Shown one piece after another: positions 24,124 through 33,608 of a stretch of DNA of 64,000 nt (the first letter of the stretch is position 1; every line of letters begins with the position of its first letter). The position numbers and the translations under genes are program-made. This DNA is from Streptomyces chattanoogensis (GTDB taxonomy: Bacteria; Actinomycetota; Actinomycetes; Streptomycetales; Streptomycetaceae): assembly GCF_001294335.1 (NCBI RefSeq), contig NZ_LGKG01000112.1:62001-126000 (forward strand). The letters are read 5' to 3'. Under the pieces are notes generated by a model that did not search any database, had not been told where the DNA came from, and saw nothing but the letters and a program-made list of their open reading frames with translations.

Positions 24124-26181
24124 TCAGCCGGTGATGATCGCCGGGTCGCTCACACCCACCTGGCCGTTCTCGACGTGCCCGGCGAACCGGCGCAGGAAGG
24201 AAGCGTCCCCGTCGGAGGTCACCGACAGGTCGTACCAGCGCTTGCTCGCCCGCAGGTCCACCGTGTGCTTGACGGTGGCACCGGCGCGCACCGTGAAGGT
24301 CTCGCTCGCGCCGCCGTAGGCGCTGACGACCTTCAGGTGGCAGTCGGTCTTGCCCGGGTTCTTCATGGTCAGGGTGAGGTTTCCGGTGGTCCCGTCATGG
24401 CGGGCGGTCACCTCGGGGCCGACGGTCTTGCCAGGGCCCTTGAAGACCCGCAGGAAGCCGTTCGGACCGAACACCGAAAGGTCGTAAACGTCCTTGGAGT
24501 ACGCGGAGTTCCAGGTGTCGGAGATCGTCTTGCCGGCCTCCGTGGTGTACGTCCAGGGGCCGTCGGTGCGGTTGGCGGACCGGACGTGGAAGCACGCACC
24601 GGCCGCGTCGCCACCGCTGAAGGTGAGCGTGAACTTCCCGGCCGCCGGGTCGGCGGAGCCGTCCACCAGGGGCGCGTACGGCAGGGGGCGGGTGGGCCGG
24701 GAGCCGGACTCCTGCTTGGGCAGGGCCGGGTTGGCGGGGGCGTGCGGGACGTAGTCGGGGTGGCGCTCGTGGTCCGGCGGCTGGTAGCCGGCGGTGTCCG
24801 GGAGCTTCGCCGGGTCGGTGTCCTTGCCGCTGAAGTCGAAGGCGGAGGTCAGGTCGCCCGCGACGGCCCGCCGCCAGGGCGAGATGTTCGACTCCTTGAC
24901 CCCGAACCGCTTCTCCATGAACTGGAGGATCGAGGTGTGGTCGAGCACCTCGGAGCAGACGTAGCCGCCGGTGCTCCACGGCGAGACCACGATCATCGGG
25001 ACGCGCTGACCCATGCCGTAGTGGCCGGCGGAGTAGCTGGCGTCACCGGGGAAGTAGTCGAGGCTGGTGTCGACGGTGGACTTGCCCTGGTTCGCGTCGG
25101 CCGGGACGTACGGCGGGACGATGTGGTCGAAGTAGCCGTCGTTCTCGTCGTACGTGATGAACAGGGCCGTCTTGCTCCACACGTCGGGGTTGGACGTGAG
25201 CGCGTCCAGCACCTGGGAGATGTACCAGGCACCGTAGTTGACCGGCCAGTTCGGGTGCTCGGAGAAGGCCTCCGGCGCGGCGATCCAGGAGATCTGCGGG
25301 AGCTTGCCCGCCTTCACATCGGCCTTGAGCACGTCGAAGTAGCCGTCGCCCGCCTTGGCGTTGGTTCCCGTACGCGCCTTGTCGTACAGCGGGTCACCGG
25401 GCTTGGCGTTGCGGTATTTATTGAAAAACAGCAGGGAGTTGTCGCCGTAGTTGCCGCGGTAGGCGTCCTCGATCCAGCCCCACTTGCCGTTCGCGTCCAG
25501 CCCGTCGCCGATGTCCTGGTACACCTTCCAGGACACCCCGCCCTGCTCCAGGCGCTCGGCGTAGGTCGTCCAGTCGTACCCGAGCTCGGCGTTGCCGAGG
25601 ACCGGGCCGCCGCCCTTGCCGTCGTTGCCGACATGGCCCGACAGCATGTAGTAGCGGTTGGGGTCGGTGGCGCCCATGAACGAACAGTGGTAGTCGTCAC
25701 AGACAGTGAACGCGTCGGCGAGCGCGTAGTGGAACGGAATGTCCTGCCTGGTCAGATAGGCCATCGTCCGCTCGGACTTGGCCGGCACCCACTGGTCGTA
25801 CTTGCCGTTGTTGAACGCCTTGTGGCCCCCGGCCCAGTCGTGGTCGAGGCCCGCGATGAACTGCATGCCGAGGTCCTCGGCGTCCGGGTGGAACGGCAGC
25901 ACTTCCTTGCCGCCGTCGGGCTGGTTCCACACCGGCTTGCCGTTCGGCAGGGTGACGGGACGCGGGTCACCGAAGCCGCGGACACCCTTCATCGTGCCGA
26001 AGTAGTGGTCGAAGGAACGGTTTTCCTGCATCAGGACGACGATGTGCTCGATGTCCTTGATGGAGCCGGTACGACGCCGGGCGGGAATGGCCGCGGCCCG
26101 GGCAATGCTGCCGGCCAGGGCGGAGGCACCCGCCGTGGCTCCGGCTATCTGGAGGAAACGCCGTCGGTTGAGTTCAGGCAT
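24124..26181 (-). CDS. secreted phosphocholine-type phospholipase C, Tat exported
   Basis: A 685-residue exoenzyme that hydrolyses phospholipids to diacylglycerol and a phosphorylated head group. The N-terminus has a twin-arginine signal (NRRRFLQIAG followed by an Ala-rich core). The catalytic phosphoesterase domain shows VLMQENRSFDHYFG, the metal-site region DDYHCSFMGATDPNR and ITYDENDGYFDHIVPP. Two C-terminal beta domains of the phospholipase C family follow (about 505-590 and 600-680). ATG at 26181, preceded by GAGG at a rather long spacing. The gene is monocistronic. Phosphate control by PhoP is common for such enzymes, but I could not find a clear PHO box. Confidence 0.94.
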   Translation of the reverse strand: MPELNRRRFLQIAGATAGASALAGSIARAAAIPARRRTGSIKDIEHIVVLMQENRSFDHYFGTMKGVRGFGDPRPVTLPNGKPVWNQPDGGKEVLPFHPDAEDLGMQFIAGLDHDWAGGHKAFNNGKYDQWVPAKSERTMAYLTRQDIPFHYALADAFTVCDDYHCSFMGATDPNRYYMLSGHVGNDGKGGGPVLGNAELGYDWTTYAERLEQGGVSWKVYQDIGDGLDANGKWGWIEDAYRGNYGDNSLLFFNKYRNAKPGDPLYDKARTGTNAKAGDGYFDVLKADVKAGKLPQISWIAAPEAFSEHPNWPVNYGAWYISQVLDALTSNPDVWSKTALFITYDENDGYFDHIVPPYVPADANQGKSTVDTSLDYFPGDASYSAGHYGMGQRVPMIVVSPWSTGGYVCSEVLDHTSILQFMEKRFGVKESNISPWRRAVAGDLTSAFDFSGKDTDPAKLPDTAGYQPPDHERHPDYVPHAPANPALPKQESGSRPTRPLPYAPLVDGSADPAAGKFTLTFSGGDAAGACFHVRSANRTDGPWTYTTEAGKTISDTWNSAYSKDVYDLSVFGPNGFLRVFKGPGKTVGPEVTARHDGTTGNLTLTMKNPGKTDCHLKVVSAYGGASETFTVRAGATVKHTVDLRASKRWYDLSVTSDGDASFLRRFAGHVENGQVGVSDPAIITG

Positions 26182-26842
26182 GAGTTCAGGACCCTCTTGG
26201 TCTGTGGGGGAGTTCGCGGACGTGGGGCAACGCTGGGGTCAGCGTGTGAGGGGTTGTGCGGTCACGGGACTCAGCAGAGTGTTCCAAGAGGATCGAGTGG
26301 TGGGGAAGGGGGGGTGTCCCACGTGTGACATATCACCGTACGCACAACGAACTCGCTGGTCGGGGCGGGGACATGGCGGCCCCTCCCGCGGGGACGGCCG
26401 CCTGGCGCGGTACCGGAAGGGCGGATGAACGGGCACCATACGGCGGGGAACGGCACGGAGGACGGCACGGTGCAGGTCAGATGTCGACTGTGGCCGTGAC
26501 GGAGGCTGTCGCCGGACCGTCGTCAACCATGGAGGATCTTCAGAAGCGGCCGGCCGGGACGCCGTCGCCGAACACAGCGACACCTCCGCAGCGCCGGGCA
26601 CGGCCCGAGTCCCGCCGGCCCAGGAATCGACACCGACACCGACACCGACACCGATGATGACCTGCACGTTTATCGAGAATCGGCGGTTGCGTGCGGATGC
26701 CACGCTTGTCCAGGCGCGCTGGTGCAGCGATGCGAGGCAAATGGATGGACCATGAGGGAAGAGGCGTATTCATCCGGAATCCAGAGATCCGGCGGCCGGA
26801 GATCCGGCAGCCGGAGGTCCGCGAGCTGGAGAGGTGAGTCAG
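26182..26842. other. 661-base intergenic region, low complexity in part
   Basis: No supported gene. A hexamer repeat (GACACC, four to five copies) lies at about 26629-26653. Short frames across the region change strand and lack GC3 bias. Promoters of the phospholipase gene (left) and of the 82-residue protein gene (right) must lie here. Confidence 0.5.
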
Positions 26843-27091
26843 ATGCCGCAATTCATGGACGTCCATCACGGCATGAAAGGGATCACGGCCGATCAGCTCA
26901 AGGAGGCACACAAGGCTGACCTCGCGATCGAGAGCCAGGAAAACGTCCACTTCACCCGGGCCTGGGCGGACCCCGAGTCCGGTGAGGTCTTCTGCCTGTC
27001 CGAGGCCCCGTCGGCCGAGGCCGTACAGCGTGTGCACGAGCGTGCCGGCCACAAGGCGGACGAGATCCACCCGGTGCCGCTGACGGTGTGA
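26843..27091 (+). CDS. DUF4242 / SCO4226-like small protein
   Basis: An 82-residue ferredoxin-like-fold protein beginning MPQFMDVHHGMKGIT, closely resembling the nickel-binding protein SCO4226 of S. coelicolor. The histidines in VHHGM and in FTRAWADPESG...HERAGHKADEIHP are in family positions. The ATG at 26843 is preceded by AGAGG at eight bases; a GTG nine bases earlier is less likely. The role in vivo is unknown; metal binding is known only from the homologue. Confidence 0.88.
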   Translation: MPQFMDVHHGMKGITADQLKEAHKADLAIESQENVHFTRAWADPESGEVFCLSEAPSAEAVQRVHERAGHKADEIHPVPLTV

Positions 27092-27109
27092 GCGGCCCGG
27101 GCACCGCAA

Positions 27110-27142
27110 CGGCCCCCACCGGCCGAACGCCGGCAGGGGCCG
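27110..27142 (+). terminator. hairpin after the DUF4242 gene
   Basis: Arms CGGCCCCCACCGGC and GCCGGCAGGGGCCG pair with two mismatches around a five-base loop, 19 bases past the stop. Confidence 0.6.
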
Positions 27143-27244
27143 CTGTCATCGCGATGCAACGCTTCAGTCGCGGCTCGCCCCCTGCGAGCCACAACGCGCA
27201 CGGGCCTACCCCACCCCAGAGCCGAGTGGCCCCGCCCTGGCTCC

Positions 27245-27493
27245 CTACGTCGGCGGAGTGCCGTTCACCGACGGGTGATCGGTGAGGATGGCGTCGAAGA
27301 ACTCGAACGCCGACACCTGGAAGCCGGTGTGACCGGTGGCGCCCACGTGCTTGAGGCACCAGTCCCGGGCCTTGTCGGCGGAGCGGGTATCGACACAGGA
27401 CTCCCAGCAGATCATGCACTTCCCCACGTGTCTGAGCCCCACCTTCGGATCGGCCCGAAGCGTCCACTCCAGGAACCCGTCCCGCGCCCTCAT
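27245..27493 (-). CDS. DUF7848-like small protein
   Basis: An 82-residue protein with KCMICWES (a Cys-x-x-Cys pair), a third cysteine in DWCLKH and TGHTGFQVSAFEFF. This pattern is common to a streptomycete family of unknown function often encoded beside XRE regulators. The cysteines and histidines could form a small zinc site. Last gene of a four-gene minus-strand run; its ATG overlaps the previous stop by four bases. Confidence 0.8.
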   Translation of the reverse strand: MRARDGFLEWTLRADPKVGLRHVGKCMICWESCVDTRSADKARDWCLKHVGATGHTGFQVSAFEFFDAILTDHPSVNGTPPT

Positions 27494-27735
27494 GACCTAC
27501 CCTCCGTGCGCTCCGGGGCATCACTGCCCCTCTCCAGCACGGCATCGATGCACACGGTCAGACCACGCAGCATCTCCGCGATCTCCTCATCGGACAGCTG
27601 GTCCACCCACGCGGCACGGGCCGTGAGTTCCGCCCGCACGAGATCAAGCTGGCGGTACAACTCCCGATGCCTGACATGCCGGTTCCACGCTTCCCCAACC
27701 CGGTCGCACCACCGCAACCATGCGCCCGCGGTCAT
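27490..27735 (-). CDS. small helical protein of the XRE-linked cassette
   Basis: An 81-residue, largely helical, charged protein (WLRWCDRVGEAWNRHVRHRELYRQLDLVRAEL is the core region, residues 6-37) with no recognised domain. It overlaps both neighbours by four bases, so it is co-translated with them. Codon use is less GC3-biased than in flanking housekeeping genes. Confidence 0.7.
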   Translation of the reverse strand: MTAGAWLRWCDRVGEAWNRHVRHRELYRQLDLVRAELTARAAWVDQLSDEEIAEMLRGLTVCIDAVLERGSDAPERTEGRS

Positions 27736-27929
27736 CGGCGCGCCGCCTTCGCGTGGGGGTGGCGACGGATCTCGATGTTGCAGTCGATCACCCTCGCCTT
27801 GTCTCCGACCGAACGCGCCGCGTCACGCTGGCGGGCCAGTGCCGCGCACACGTCGCACCCGGGTACCGGCTCAGGTTCAGGCACCGGAACGGGATCCGGC
27901 AGGTGAACGGGACGACAGTTGCGGGGCAT
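27732..27929 (-). CDS. small protein with Pro-Glu repeats and a CxxC motif
   Basis: A 65-residue protein. A PVPVPEPEPVPG stretch precedes CDVCAALARQRDAARSVGD and a basic tail. The ATG at 27929 is preceded by GGAGG and overlaps the stop of the gene before it by one base (TGATG). Function unknown. Confidence 0.65.
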   Translation of the reverse strand: MPRNCRPVHLPDPVPVPEPEPVPGCDVCAALARQRDAARSVGDKARVIDCNIEIRRHPHAKAARR

Positions 27930-28246
27930 CAGCCCATCACCTCCACACCGTGAATCCAGCGCGGCCCGGCGTCGATGCCATGCACCGCCAGCCACAGCGC
28001 CCGCCGTCGCCCCCGCTGCAAGCGACGCTCCCGCCACTCCTCAGACGTGAGCACGTACGGGCGGATCAAGGCCGAGTCCTCACCACACAGCAGCCCTGAA
28101 TGCCGGACGGGCCCGCGGGGAGGCGTGAGCGTCAGCGCCCCCTCACACCACGCAGCAGGCAGCGCGCCGGCCGATCGGTGGCGGCCCCGCGTGGGAAACA
28201 GCAGCCGCAGCAGCGGCAAGAGAAGTCTCGCTGTAGTTTTGGGCAC
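27929..28246 (-). CDS. hypothetical protein, first gene of the XRE-linked cassette
   Basis: A 105-residue protein. GTG at 28246 has GGAGG nine bases upstream; the longer frame lacks a site. The N-terminus is basic and hydrophobic (TARLLLPLLRLLFP), possibly membrane-associating, and the C-terminal half has RPYVLTSEEWRERRLQRGRRR. It is divergent from the XRE-TPR regulator gene across 250 bases and is likely one of its targets by position. Confidence 0.65.
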   Translation of the reverse strand: MPKTTARLLLPLLRLLFPTRGRHRSAGALPAAWCEGALTLTPPRGPVRHSGLLCGEDSALIRPYVLTSEEWRERRLQRGRRRALWLAVHGIDAGPRWIHGVEVMG

Positions 28247-28496
28247 TGTCGTCAACCTCCGTGGGGTTGGTGGCCATGCCCCCGGACGTTCGCCCGTCGC
28301 GGGGGTGCTTGCCGTCAGGCACGAACACGCGCTGCCTGACGAGCTTCTGCACCGTCGGCCATTGATGTGGTGATGCCTAGTCAACGGCCGGCACGGCACA
28401 GCCGACAGGTGAAAGGTCCCCATCTCCCCTCGCACGACCCCGGTGATTTTTACCTTGTTCTGTGACTGGGCGATCGCACGTCGTTACCGTGAGAGC

Positions 28497-29753
28497 ATGA
28501 CGCAGGGGAATCGCAAGCTCGCAGCACGGATCGCCGAATTGGGCTTCTCTCAAGCCGAGTTAGCACGTCAGATCAATGCAGAGATCGAGCTCCTGACAGG
28601 CAAGCCGGGCAACGTCACCGACGCTGACATCCGGCGATGGCTGCGGGGCAAGACGAAGTGGCCGCAGGACCGCATCAGGCTGTGCCTGGAGAAGGTTCTC
28701 GATGCCGGCGCCGAAGACCTAGGGTTTGTGCCTCGCAAGAAGCGCATCGCACCACCGGAGGAAGATCCCGTGCATCGACGTGCGCTCCTCACCGCCGCAA
28801 GCGGTACAGCGCTGGCCATAGCCGCTCCGTACACACCCACCCATGGGCGCCTTGGCACCAACGATGTCCGGCGATTCCATCAGGACTACGTGGCAATCCT
28901 CCGAAAGGAACAAGCCGTAGGAGGATCGCGGAAGGTGGAAAACGTCGCGGCGGAACTGGCTTCCCGAATTCAGTCCACCCTTGCCGTGTCGTCGTGCTCA
29001 ACTCGCGTGCGAAACATGCTTCATCAACTCGCCGCCGAAGTCATCAGCTCTGCGGCTTTCGCAGCCATCGACGCACGCTCTCCGCAGCGGGCACGCACTC
29101 ATCTCGACAAAGCCCTGACCTTCGCCAGCTTGTCCCGCGACAGCGAGACGATGTTCCTCATCTGGAACCACCTGATCCTCACGTCCGGCCAGCGTGAGAA
29201 CTACGCCGAAGCCGTCGCCGGAGCAGAGGTGATGAAGCGCTCCTCCGCCGCCCGGAGAGACCCGTTGTATGCGTCTTTCGGGCACATTCGGAACGCCATT
29301 GGACTTGCGCGCCTCCGGCATCGCTCAGAAGCTCTGCGAGCACTCAATGACGCGGAGCGCTCCTTCGCCCGTAGCGCCGACGCGCCAGGGCCAGAGTGGA
29401 TCAAGTTCTTCGACGCCAGCGAGATGGACGCCCTGTCCTCGTTCGCATGGTCGGCACTGGGTGATCACGGACGGGCAGAGTACTGCCTGCATCGCACACT
29501 CGCCGCCATCCCTGATGGCATGGCCCGCAACAGGGCTCTGTACACAGCACACCTGTCGCTGGCCCAGGCCAGACAAGGGGACCTGGAGCTGGCCTGTGCG
29601 ACAGGCAGGCAGGCTCATGCATTACTGCCGCCCTCTTCAGGTTCAAGGAGAATCGCTAACACTCAGGCCGCGACACGGAAGGTGATCGTAGCCTCAGGCT
29701 CAAAGAGTCCCGAAGTCGTCGAGTGGATCGAGGAATCCAGCCATTGGATCTGA
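28497..29753 (+). CDS. XRE-family regulator with TPR-like C-terminus
   Basis: A 418-residue protein. An N-terminal HTH (about 5-70: LAARIAELGFSQAELARQIN, then TDADIRRWLRGKTKW) is followed by a short HRRALLTAASGTALAIAAP linker and helical tetratricopeptide-like repeats to the end. This architecture is common in Streptomyces, where many copies sit next to small acidic or Cys-rich genes and act in development or small-protein control. ATG at 28497 with a weak GAG site. The gene overlaps the downstream acetyltransferase. Confidence 0.85.
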   Translation: MTQGNRKLAARIAELGFSQAELARQINAEIELLTGKPGNVTDADIRRWLRGKTKWPQDRIRLCLEKVLDAGAEDLGFVPRKKRIAPPEEDPVHRRALLTAASGTALAIAAPYTPTHGRLGTNDVRRFHQDYVAILRKEQAVGGSRKVENVAAELASRIQSTLAVSSCSTRVRNMLHQLAAEVISSAAFAAIDARSPQRARTHLDKALTFASLSRDSETMFLIWNHLILTSGQRENYAEAVAGAEVMKRSSAARRDPLYASFGHIRNAIGLARLRHRSEALRALNDAERSFARSADAPGPEWIKFFDASEMDALSSFAWSALGDHGRAEYCLHRTLAAIPDGMARNRALYTAHLSLAQARQGDLELACATGRQAHALLPPSSGSRRIANTQAATRKVIVASGSKSPEVVEWIEESSHWI

Positions 29754-30256
29754 AGCGCTACACCCATGCCGATGCACGAAACGTCAGGTCGCTGCTCCTC
29801 GACATCCACGACGAGGCATACGCGAATGATCCGAACCCTTTTCATTCGCGCGAACGCTTCTCGTATTTCGTCGACCTGTGGTCCTCACGTGAGAACTGGC
29901 AGTGTGTATCGGGTTGGGAAGAGGGCGGCCCTGTCGGGTGCGCATACGGTTCCATGCTCAAGCCGGGTGGATGGTGGAAGGGGCACCAACGGCCAGCCAA
30001 TACCAGGGGATCAGTCTTCGCGTTGTCACAGTTGATGGTGGTTCCTCAGTGGCGCGGGACCGGTCGGGCAAAGCAGATTCATGACGCACTGCTCGAATCG
30101 GCCGAAGCTGATGTCGTAACTCTCCAGGTGGAGTCCGCCCACCAAAAAGTCCAATCCTTGTACGAGCGTTGGCATTACAACAAGGTGGGCGAAGCAAAGC
30201 CATCAGACGACTCGCCGCTATATGCCGTCATGGCCAAGGAACTGAAGCGCATCTGA
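29723..30256 (+). CDS. GNAT-family N-acetyltransferase
   Basis: A 177-residue acetyl-CoA-dependent acyltransferase. SVFALSQLMVVPQWRGTGRAKQIHDALL holds the acetyl-CoA loop (WRGTGRA matches the Q/R-x-x-G-x-G/A pattern), and LYERWHYNKVGE is the usual C-terminal strand region. GTG at 29723 overlaps the regulator gene by 31 bases. A TTG at 29744, with GAGG ten bases upstream, is an alternative start. Substrate unknown. It closes the small-gene/XRE cassette. Confidence 0.85.
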   Translation: MDRGIQPLDLKRYTHADARNVRSLLLDIHDEAYANDPNPFHSRERFSYFVDLWSSRENWQCVSGWEEGGPVGCAYGSMLKPGGWWKGHQRPANTRGSVFALSQLMVVPQWRGTGRAKQIHDALLESAEADVVTLQVESAHQKVQSLYERWHYNKVGEAKPSDDSPLYAVMAKELKRI

Positions 30257-30307
30257 GCGCCTAAGAGCTTGCAGAACGCTCCTGAAGGCCGGACGCAGCA
30301 GCAGACC

Positions 30308-30341
30308 GGCGGTGGCCGCCCCCGCGGGAGCGGCCACCGCC
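30308..30341. terminator. hairpin between convergent GNAT and MFS genes
   Basis: Perfect 12-base arms GGCGGTGGCCGC and GCGGCCACCGCC with a 10-base loop, directly before the MFS stop at 30346. Confidence 0.75.
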
Positions 30342-30345
30342 GCGC

Positions 30346-31653
30346 TCAGCCGGGCACCGGGGCCGGGCTCGCGGTCGCGCTGAGGCGCCCCGTGCGGTGC
30401 AGCCCGTACAGGGCGGTGCTGCAGGCCAGGCCGAGGAGTGCCAGGACGAGCCAGGGCAGGGCGGGGAGGCCGGCGGTGCGGGAGGTGTCCAGGGCGGCGC
30501 CGGTGAGGAGGTTGCCCAGGGTGATGCCGATTCCGCAGATGGTGTTGTAGAGGCCGTAGTGGGTGGCGACGAGGCGGTTGCCCGAGAGGCGGACGATGGT
30601 GTCCATCTCGAAGGGGTAGGCGATCATCGTGCCCAGCGCGAGCAGCAGTGCGGCGAGCGCCGGTGGCAGTGCCGCCAGTGCCCAGCGGCCCGGCCCGTCC
30701 TGCGGGACCGGCAGCGCCCCGGCCGCCAGGACCGGGACGAACGCCAGCCCCATCGTCAGCAACCCCCGGGCCAGGGCCCGGCCGGCCGTCAGGCGGGCCT
30801 TGCACCAGGCGGTCACCTTGGTCTGCCAGAGGATGGTGCTCAGGCCCGATACGGCGAAGAGCATCGCCACCGCCGCCGTGCCGGGCCGCCCCTCGCCGCC
30901 CAGCCGCTTCACCTCGAGCGGCAGGGCCAGGTAGACCTGGAAGGACAGGACGTAGGAGCCGATCATGGCGGTGGAGAAGAGGAGGAAGGGTCGGTTGGTG
31001 AGGATCTGGCGCCATTGGGAGAGAACGCCTTCGCGGCGGCCGACCCCGACCCCGTCCGTTCCGCCCCGGGCGCCGTCGCCCCGACGGGCGGGCAGGGCCC
31101 GGATCTGCACGATGCTCAGGACGGCGAAGATGCCGGCCGCCACAAGGCAGGTGATGCGGAAGTCGACGCCGGTCAGCACCATGCCCACCAGCGGGCCGAG
31201 CAGAATGCCCGCCTGGTAGAAGACGTTGAAGAGGGCGAACGCCTCCAGTCTGCGCTCCCCCGCGTCGGCGGCCAGATAGGCGCGGACCGCCGGATTGAAC
31301 AGTGCACCGGCCAGCCCGGTCGCGGCCGACGCGGCCAGCAGGGCGGGCAGCGAGTCCACCAGGCCGAGCGTGGCGAATCCAGCCGTCCGCAGCACGCAGC
31401 CGGTGACGATCAGCGGCTTGTAGCCGAACCGGTCGGCCAGGGTCCCGCCGACCAGGAACATGCCCTGCTGGCTGAAGTTCCGTACGCCGAGCACGAGTCC
31501 GACCAGCCATCCGGCCAGGCCGAGCGTCCCGGACAGATGCGCGGCCAGATACGGCATCAGCATGTAGAAGCCGAGGTTGATGGTGAACTGATTCACCATC
31601 AGGAGCTGGACGCTGCGTTCGTAGGAGCGCAGCTGTGCGAGGGTGCCCTTCAT
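30346..31653 (-). CDS. MFS transporter paired with a PLP enzyme
   Basis: A 435-residue 12-helix carrier. The loop 2-3 motif region is [12 protein letters not shown], and helices such as [14 protein letters not shown] are clear. ATG at 31653 has GGAGG seven bases upstream and overlaps the stop of the PLP-enzyme gene in an ATGA junction. The coupling suggests it exports the product of that enzyme. The substrate is not deducible from sequence. Confidence 0.88.
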   Translation of the reverse strand: MKGTLAQLRSYERSVQLLMVNQFTINLGFYMLMPYLAAHLSGTLGLAGWLVGLVLGVRNFSQQGMFLVGGTLADRFGYKPLIVTGCVLRTAGFATLGLVDSLPALLAASAATGLAGALFNPAVRAYLAADAGERRLEAFALFNVFYQAGILLGPLVGMVLTGVDFRITCLVAAGIFAVLSIVQIRALPARRGDGARGGTDGVGVGRREGVLSQWRQILTNRPFLLFSTAMIGSYVLSFQVYLALPLEVKRLGGEGRPGTAAVAMLFAVSGLSTILWQTKVTAWCKARLTAGRALARGLLTMGLAFVPVLAAGALPVPQDGPGRWALAALPPALAALLLALGTMIAYPFEMDTIVRLSGNRLVATHYGLYNTICGIGITLGNLLTGAALDTSRTAGLPALPWLVLALLGLACSTALYGLHRTGRLSATASPAPVPG

Positions 31654-32831
31654 CGGACCGCCTCCTGTGCGGTGGCGCCCCGCAGGGTGAGCGGGTCGAC
31701 GACGCGGGCGCACCGGCTCCAGGCGGTGACCTCCTTCTCGTCGAGGCGCCGTACGGTCTCCGGCGCGTCCGCGGGCGGGGCGTCGAGGAGCCCGTGGGCC
31801 GCGCAGTACTCGTCGTCGTACACGGTCTCCAGGTAGCGCTGCGGACCGTCCGGGAAGACCGCCGCGATACGGGTACCGGCCGGTTCCGTACGGGCGAGCC
31901 AGCCCGCCACCAGCGCGACCGCGCCCACGCTCCAGCCGCCGGTGGCGTAGTGCGAGGCCGCCAGCCGGCGGCAGGTCCACACCGCTTCGCCCGGCGCGAC
32001 CCAGTGCACCTCGCTGAACTGGTCGTAGGCGACATTGCGCGGATAGATGCTGGAGCCGAGGCCGCGCATCAGCCGGGGCCGGGCGGGCTGTCCGAAGATT
32101 GTCGAGCCGATGGTGTCGACGCCGACGAGCCGCAGCTCCGGGTAGAGCTGGCGCAGCACCCGGGACACCCCGGCGGAGTGCCCGCCGGTGCCGACGCTGC
32201 ACACCAGGATGTCGATATGGCGGAGCTGGCCGGCGAGTTCGAGGGCCAGGGGCAGGTAGGCGGCGGTGTTGTCGGGGTTGTTGTACTGGTCCGGGCACCA
32301 GGAGCCGGGGTGCTCCGCCAGCAGCCGGTCCACCCGGTCGCGGCGCGCCTGCTGCCAGCCGCCACTGGGGTGCGCTTCCGGTACGACGTCGATGCCTGCC
32401 CCGTACGCGGTCAGCAGCCGGGTCATCGAGGGTTCCAGGCCGGGGTCGGTGACCAGGGTGACGGGATGCCCGTGCACCATGCCGGCGAGCGCGAGGCCCA
32501 GTCCGAGGGTTCCGCTGGTGGATTCGATGATCCGCCCGCCGGACGGCAGGTCGCCCCGGGCGCGGGCGCGCTCGACCATGTGCAGGCCCGGCCGGTCCTT
32601 GATGCCGCCCGGGTTACGGCCCTCCAGTTTCGCCCAGAAGCCGCGGCCGGGCGGGGTGAGCGGCTCGGAGATGTGCAGGACGGGGGTGTTGCCGACGAGG
32701 CCGGGCATACCGGAGCCCCGGCGGTCGGACCGGCCTCCGGTCACGGCCGGGGTGGGCAGGGGGGCGGGCGGGGCCGGGGTCGGGGTCGGAGGTGCGGACA
32801 CAGGGGTGCTCCGAGTGGGGAGAGAGTGCAT
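31650..32831 (-). CDS. cysteine-synthase-family PLP enzyme, SbnA-like
   Basis: A 393-residue fold-type II PLP enzyme. The catalytic lysine sits in [14 protein letters not shown] and the cofactor phosphate loop is [10 protein letters not shown]. The substrate loop is [12 protein letters not shown], where CysK has TSGNTG. The lysine motif NPGGIKDR is one residue shorter than the usual NPGGSx[15 protein letters not shown] and RGLGSS resemble the siderophore enzyme SbnA more than CysK. It probably performs a beta-replacement on an O-activated serine to make a modified amino acid, exported by the coupled MFS protein. No SbnB partner is nearby, so the diaminopropionate route is not established. Residues 1-35 are a Pro/Thr-rich extension. 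Confidence 0.85.
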   Translation of the reverse strand: MHSLPTRSTPVSAPPTPTPAPPAPLPTPAVTGGRSDRRGSGMPGLVGNTPVLHISEPLTPPGRGFWAKLEGRNPGGIKDRPGLHMVERARARGDLPSGGRIIESTSGTLGLGLALAGMVHGHPVTLVTDPGLEPSMTRLLTAYGAGIDVVPEAHPSGGWQQARRDRVDRLLAEHPGSWCPDQYNNPDNTAAYLPLALELAGQLRHIDILVCSVGTGGHSAGVSRVLRQLYPELRLVGVDTIGSTIFGQPARPRLMRGLGSSIYPRNVAYDQFSEVHWVAPGEAVWTCRRLAASHYATGGWSVGAVALVAGWLARTEPAGTRIAAVFPDGPQRYLETVYDDEYCAAHGLLDAPPADAPETVRRLDEKEVTAWSRCARVVDPLTLRGATAQEAVR

Positions 32832-33012
32832 GGGTCGCTCTCATTCGGTGTGCGCGGAAAAGGTCGCTGATCTCGTGGGCCGGACCGCTCGGGTACGGCG
32901 CACGGCGGCAGGCAGAGGCCGGAACAGGCGGGAACCAGGCGGGGAGCAGGCCGGGAGCGGGCGGGAACCAGGCGGGAAAGCCGGACGCCCTCCCCCGGAA
33001 AAGGGCAGAGAT

Positions 33013-33498
33013 CTACACCTGTTGAACGACGGAGCCCATGGTGCTGCGCAACGGCGGCAGGGCCGGCGTACCCGCGACCGCCCCGGACGGTGCCTGCACC
33101 GGTGCAGGCACCGGAACCGCGGCCGGCGGTGTGGGACCGGGCAGAGTCAGCACGGGGCCCGGCTGCGGCTGCCCCGAGAGGCAGAGCTCATGGGAGTGCG
33201 AGGGGGCCGGGTGCGCGGGATGTGCGGGGTGTGCAGGGTGTGCACGATGGTTGCCGTCGGCGTGGTGGGCGGCCTCGTGACCTGCCGGGTGAACGGCCTC
33301 GTGACCGGCGTGGTGACCGGACTCGTCGACCGCCGTGATCCCCACCGGAAGCCCGTGCGCGCTCTCCGCGTTCTCCGAACTCGCGCCATGCGCAAGAGCC
33401 ACGCTGAACAGCAGCAACAGCGTCAGCCACAGCAGCGGGAACGGAACCGCTGCACCGCGGTCCCGCACCGTGCGGGGGAACGACCGAGCCGTTGCCAT
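33013..33498 (-). CDS. histidine-rich secreted or membrane-anchored small protein
   Basis: A 161-residue protein with one hydrophobic N-terminal segment (LLWLTLLLLFSVALAHG) serving as signal or anchor. The extracytoplasmic part is very rich in histidine (GHHAGHEAVHPAGHEAAHHADGNH region, then four HPA units), then ELCLSG and a Pro-rich tail. The His clusters suggest metal binding. Some features recall DUF6153 proteins but I am not sure. ATG at 33498 with a weak ribosome site. It lies upstream of the PLP-enzyme gene on the same strand, 180 bases away. Confidence 0.65.
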   Translation of the reverse strand: MATARSFPRTVRDRGAAVPFPLLWLTLLLLFSVALAHGASSENAESAHGLPVGITAVDESGHHAGHEAVHPAGHEAAHHADGNHRAHPAHPAHPAHPAPSHSHELCLSGQPQPGPVLTLPGPTPPAAVPVPAPVQAPSGAVAGTPALPPLRSTMGSVVQQV

Positions 33499-33608
33499 GC
33501 CGCGATCGTAACCGGCGCGGTCACCCGCTGACGGGAGCGGGACGCCGGATGGCGGAAACTGACGGGTCGGCTGTGACGGACCGGCCGTGGCGGGCCGGCA
33601 GTGGCTGG

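Noticed and set aside
26325..26338. TGTGACATATCAC as a CRP-type site upstream of phospholipase C
   Set aside because: The spacer is four bases instead of six and the second half-site lacks its final A; one weak match in a long region is not enough.
26629..26653. GACACC hexamer run as a meaningful repeat
   Set aside because: Short simple-sequence repeat outside any gene; common in high-GC DNA and no element boundary was seen.
30218..32035. 605-codon minus frame across the MFS and PLP-enzyme genes
   Set aside because: It is the wrong frame; the two real genes, with motifs and a four-base overlap, explain this stretch.
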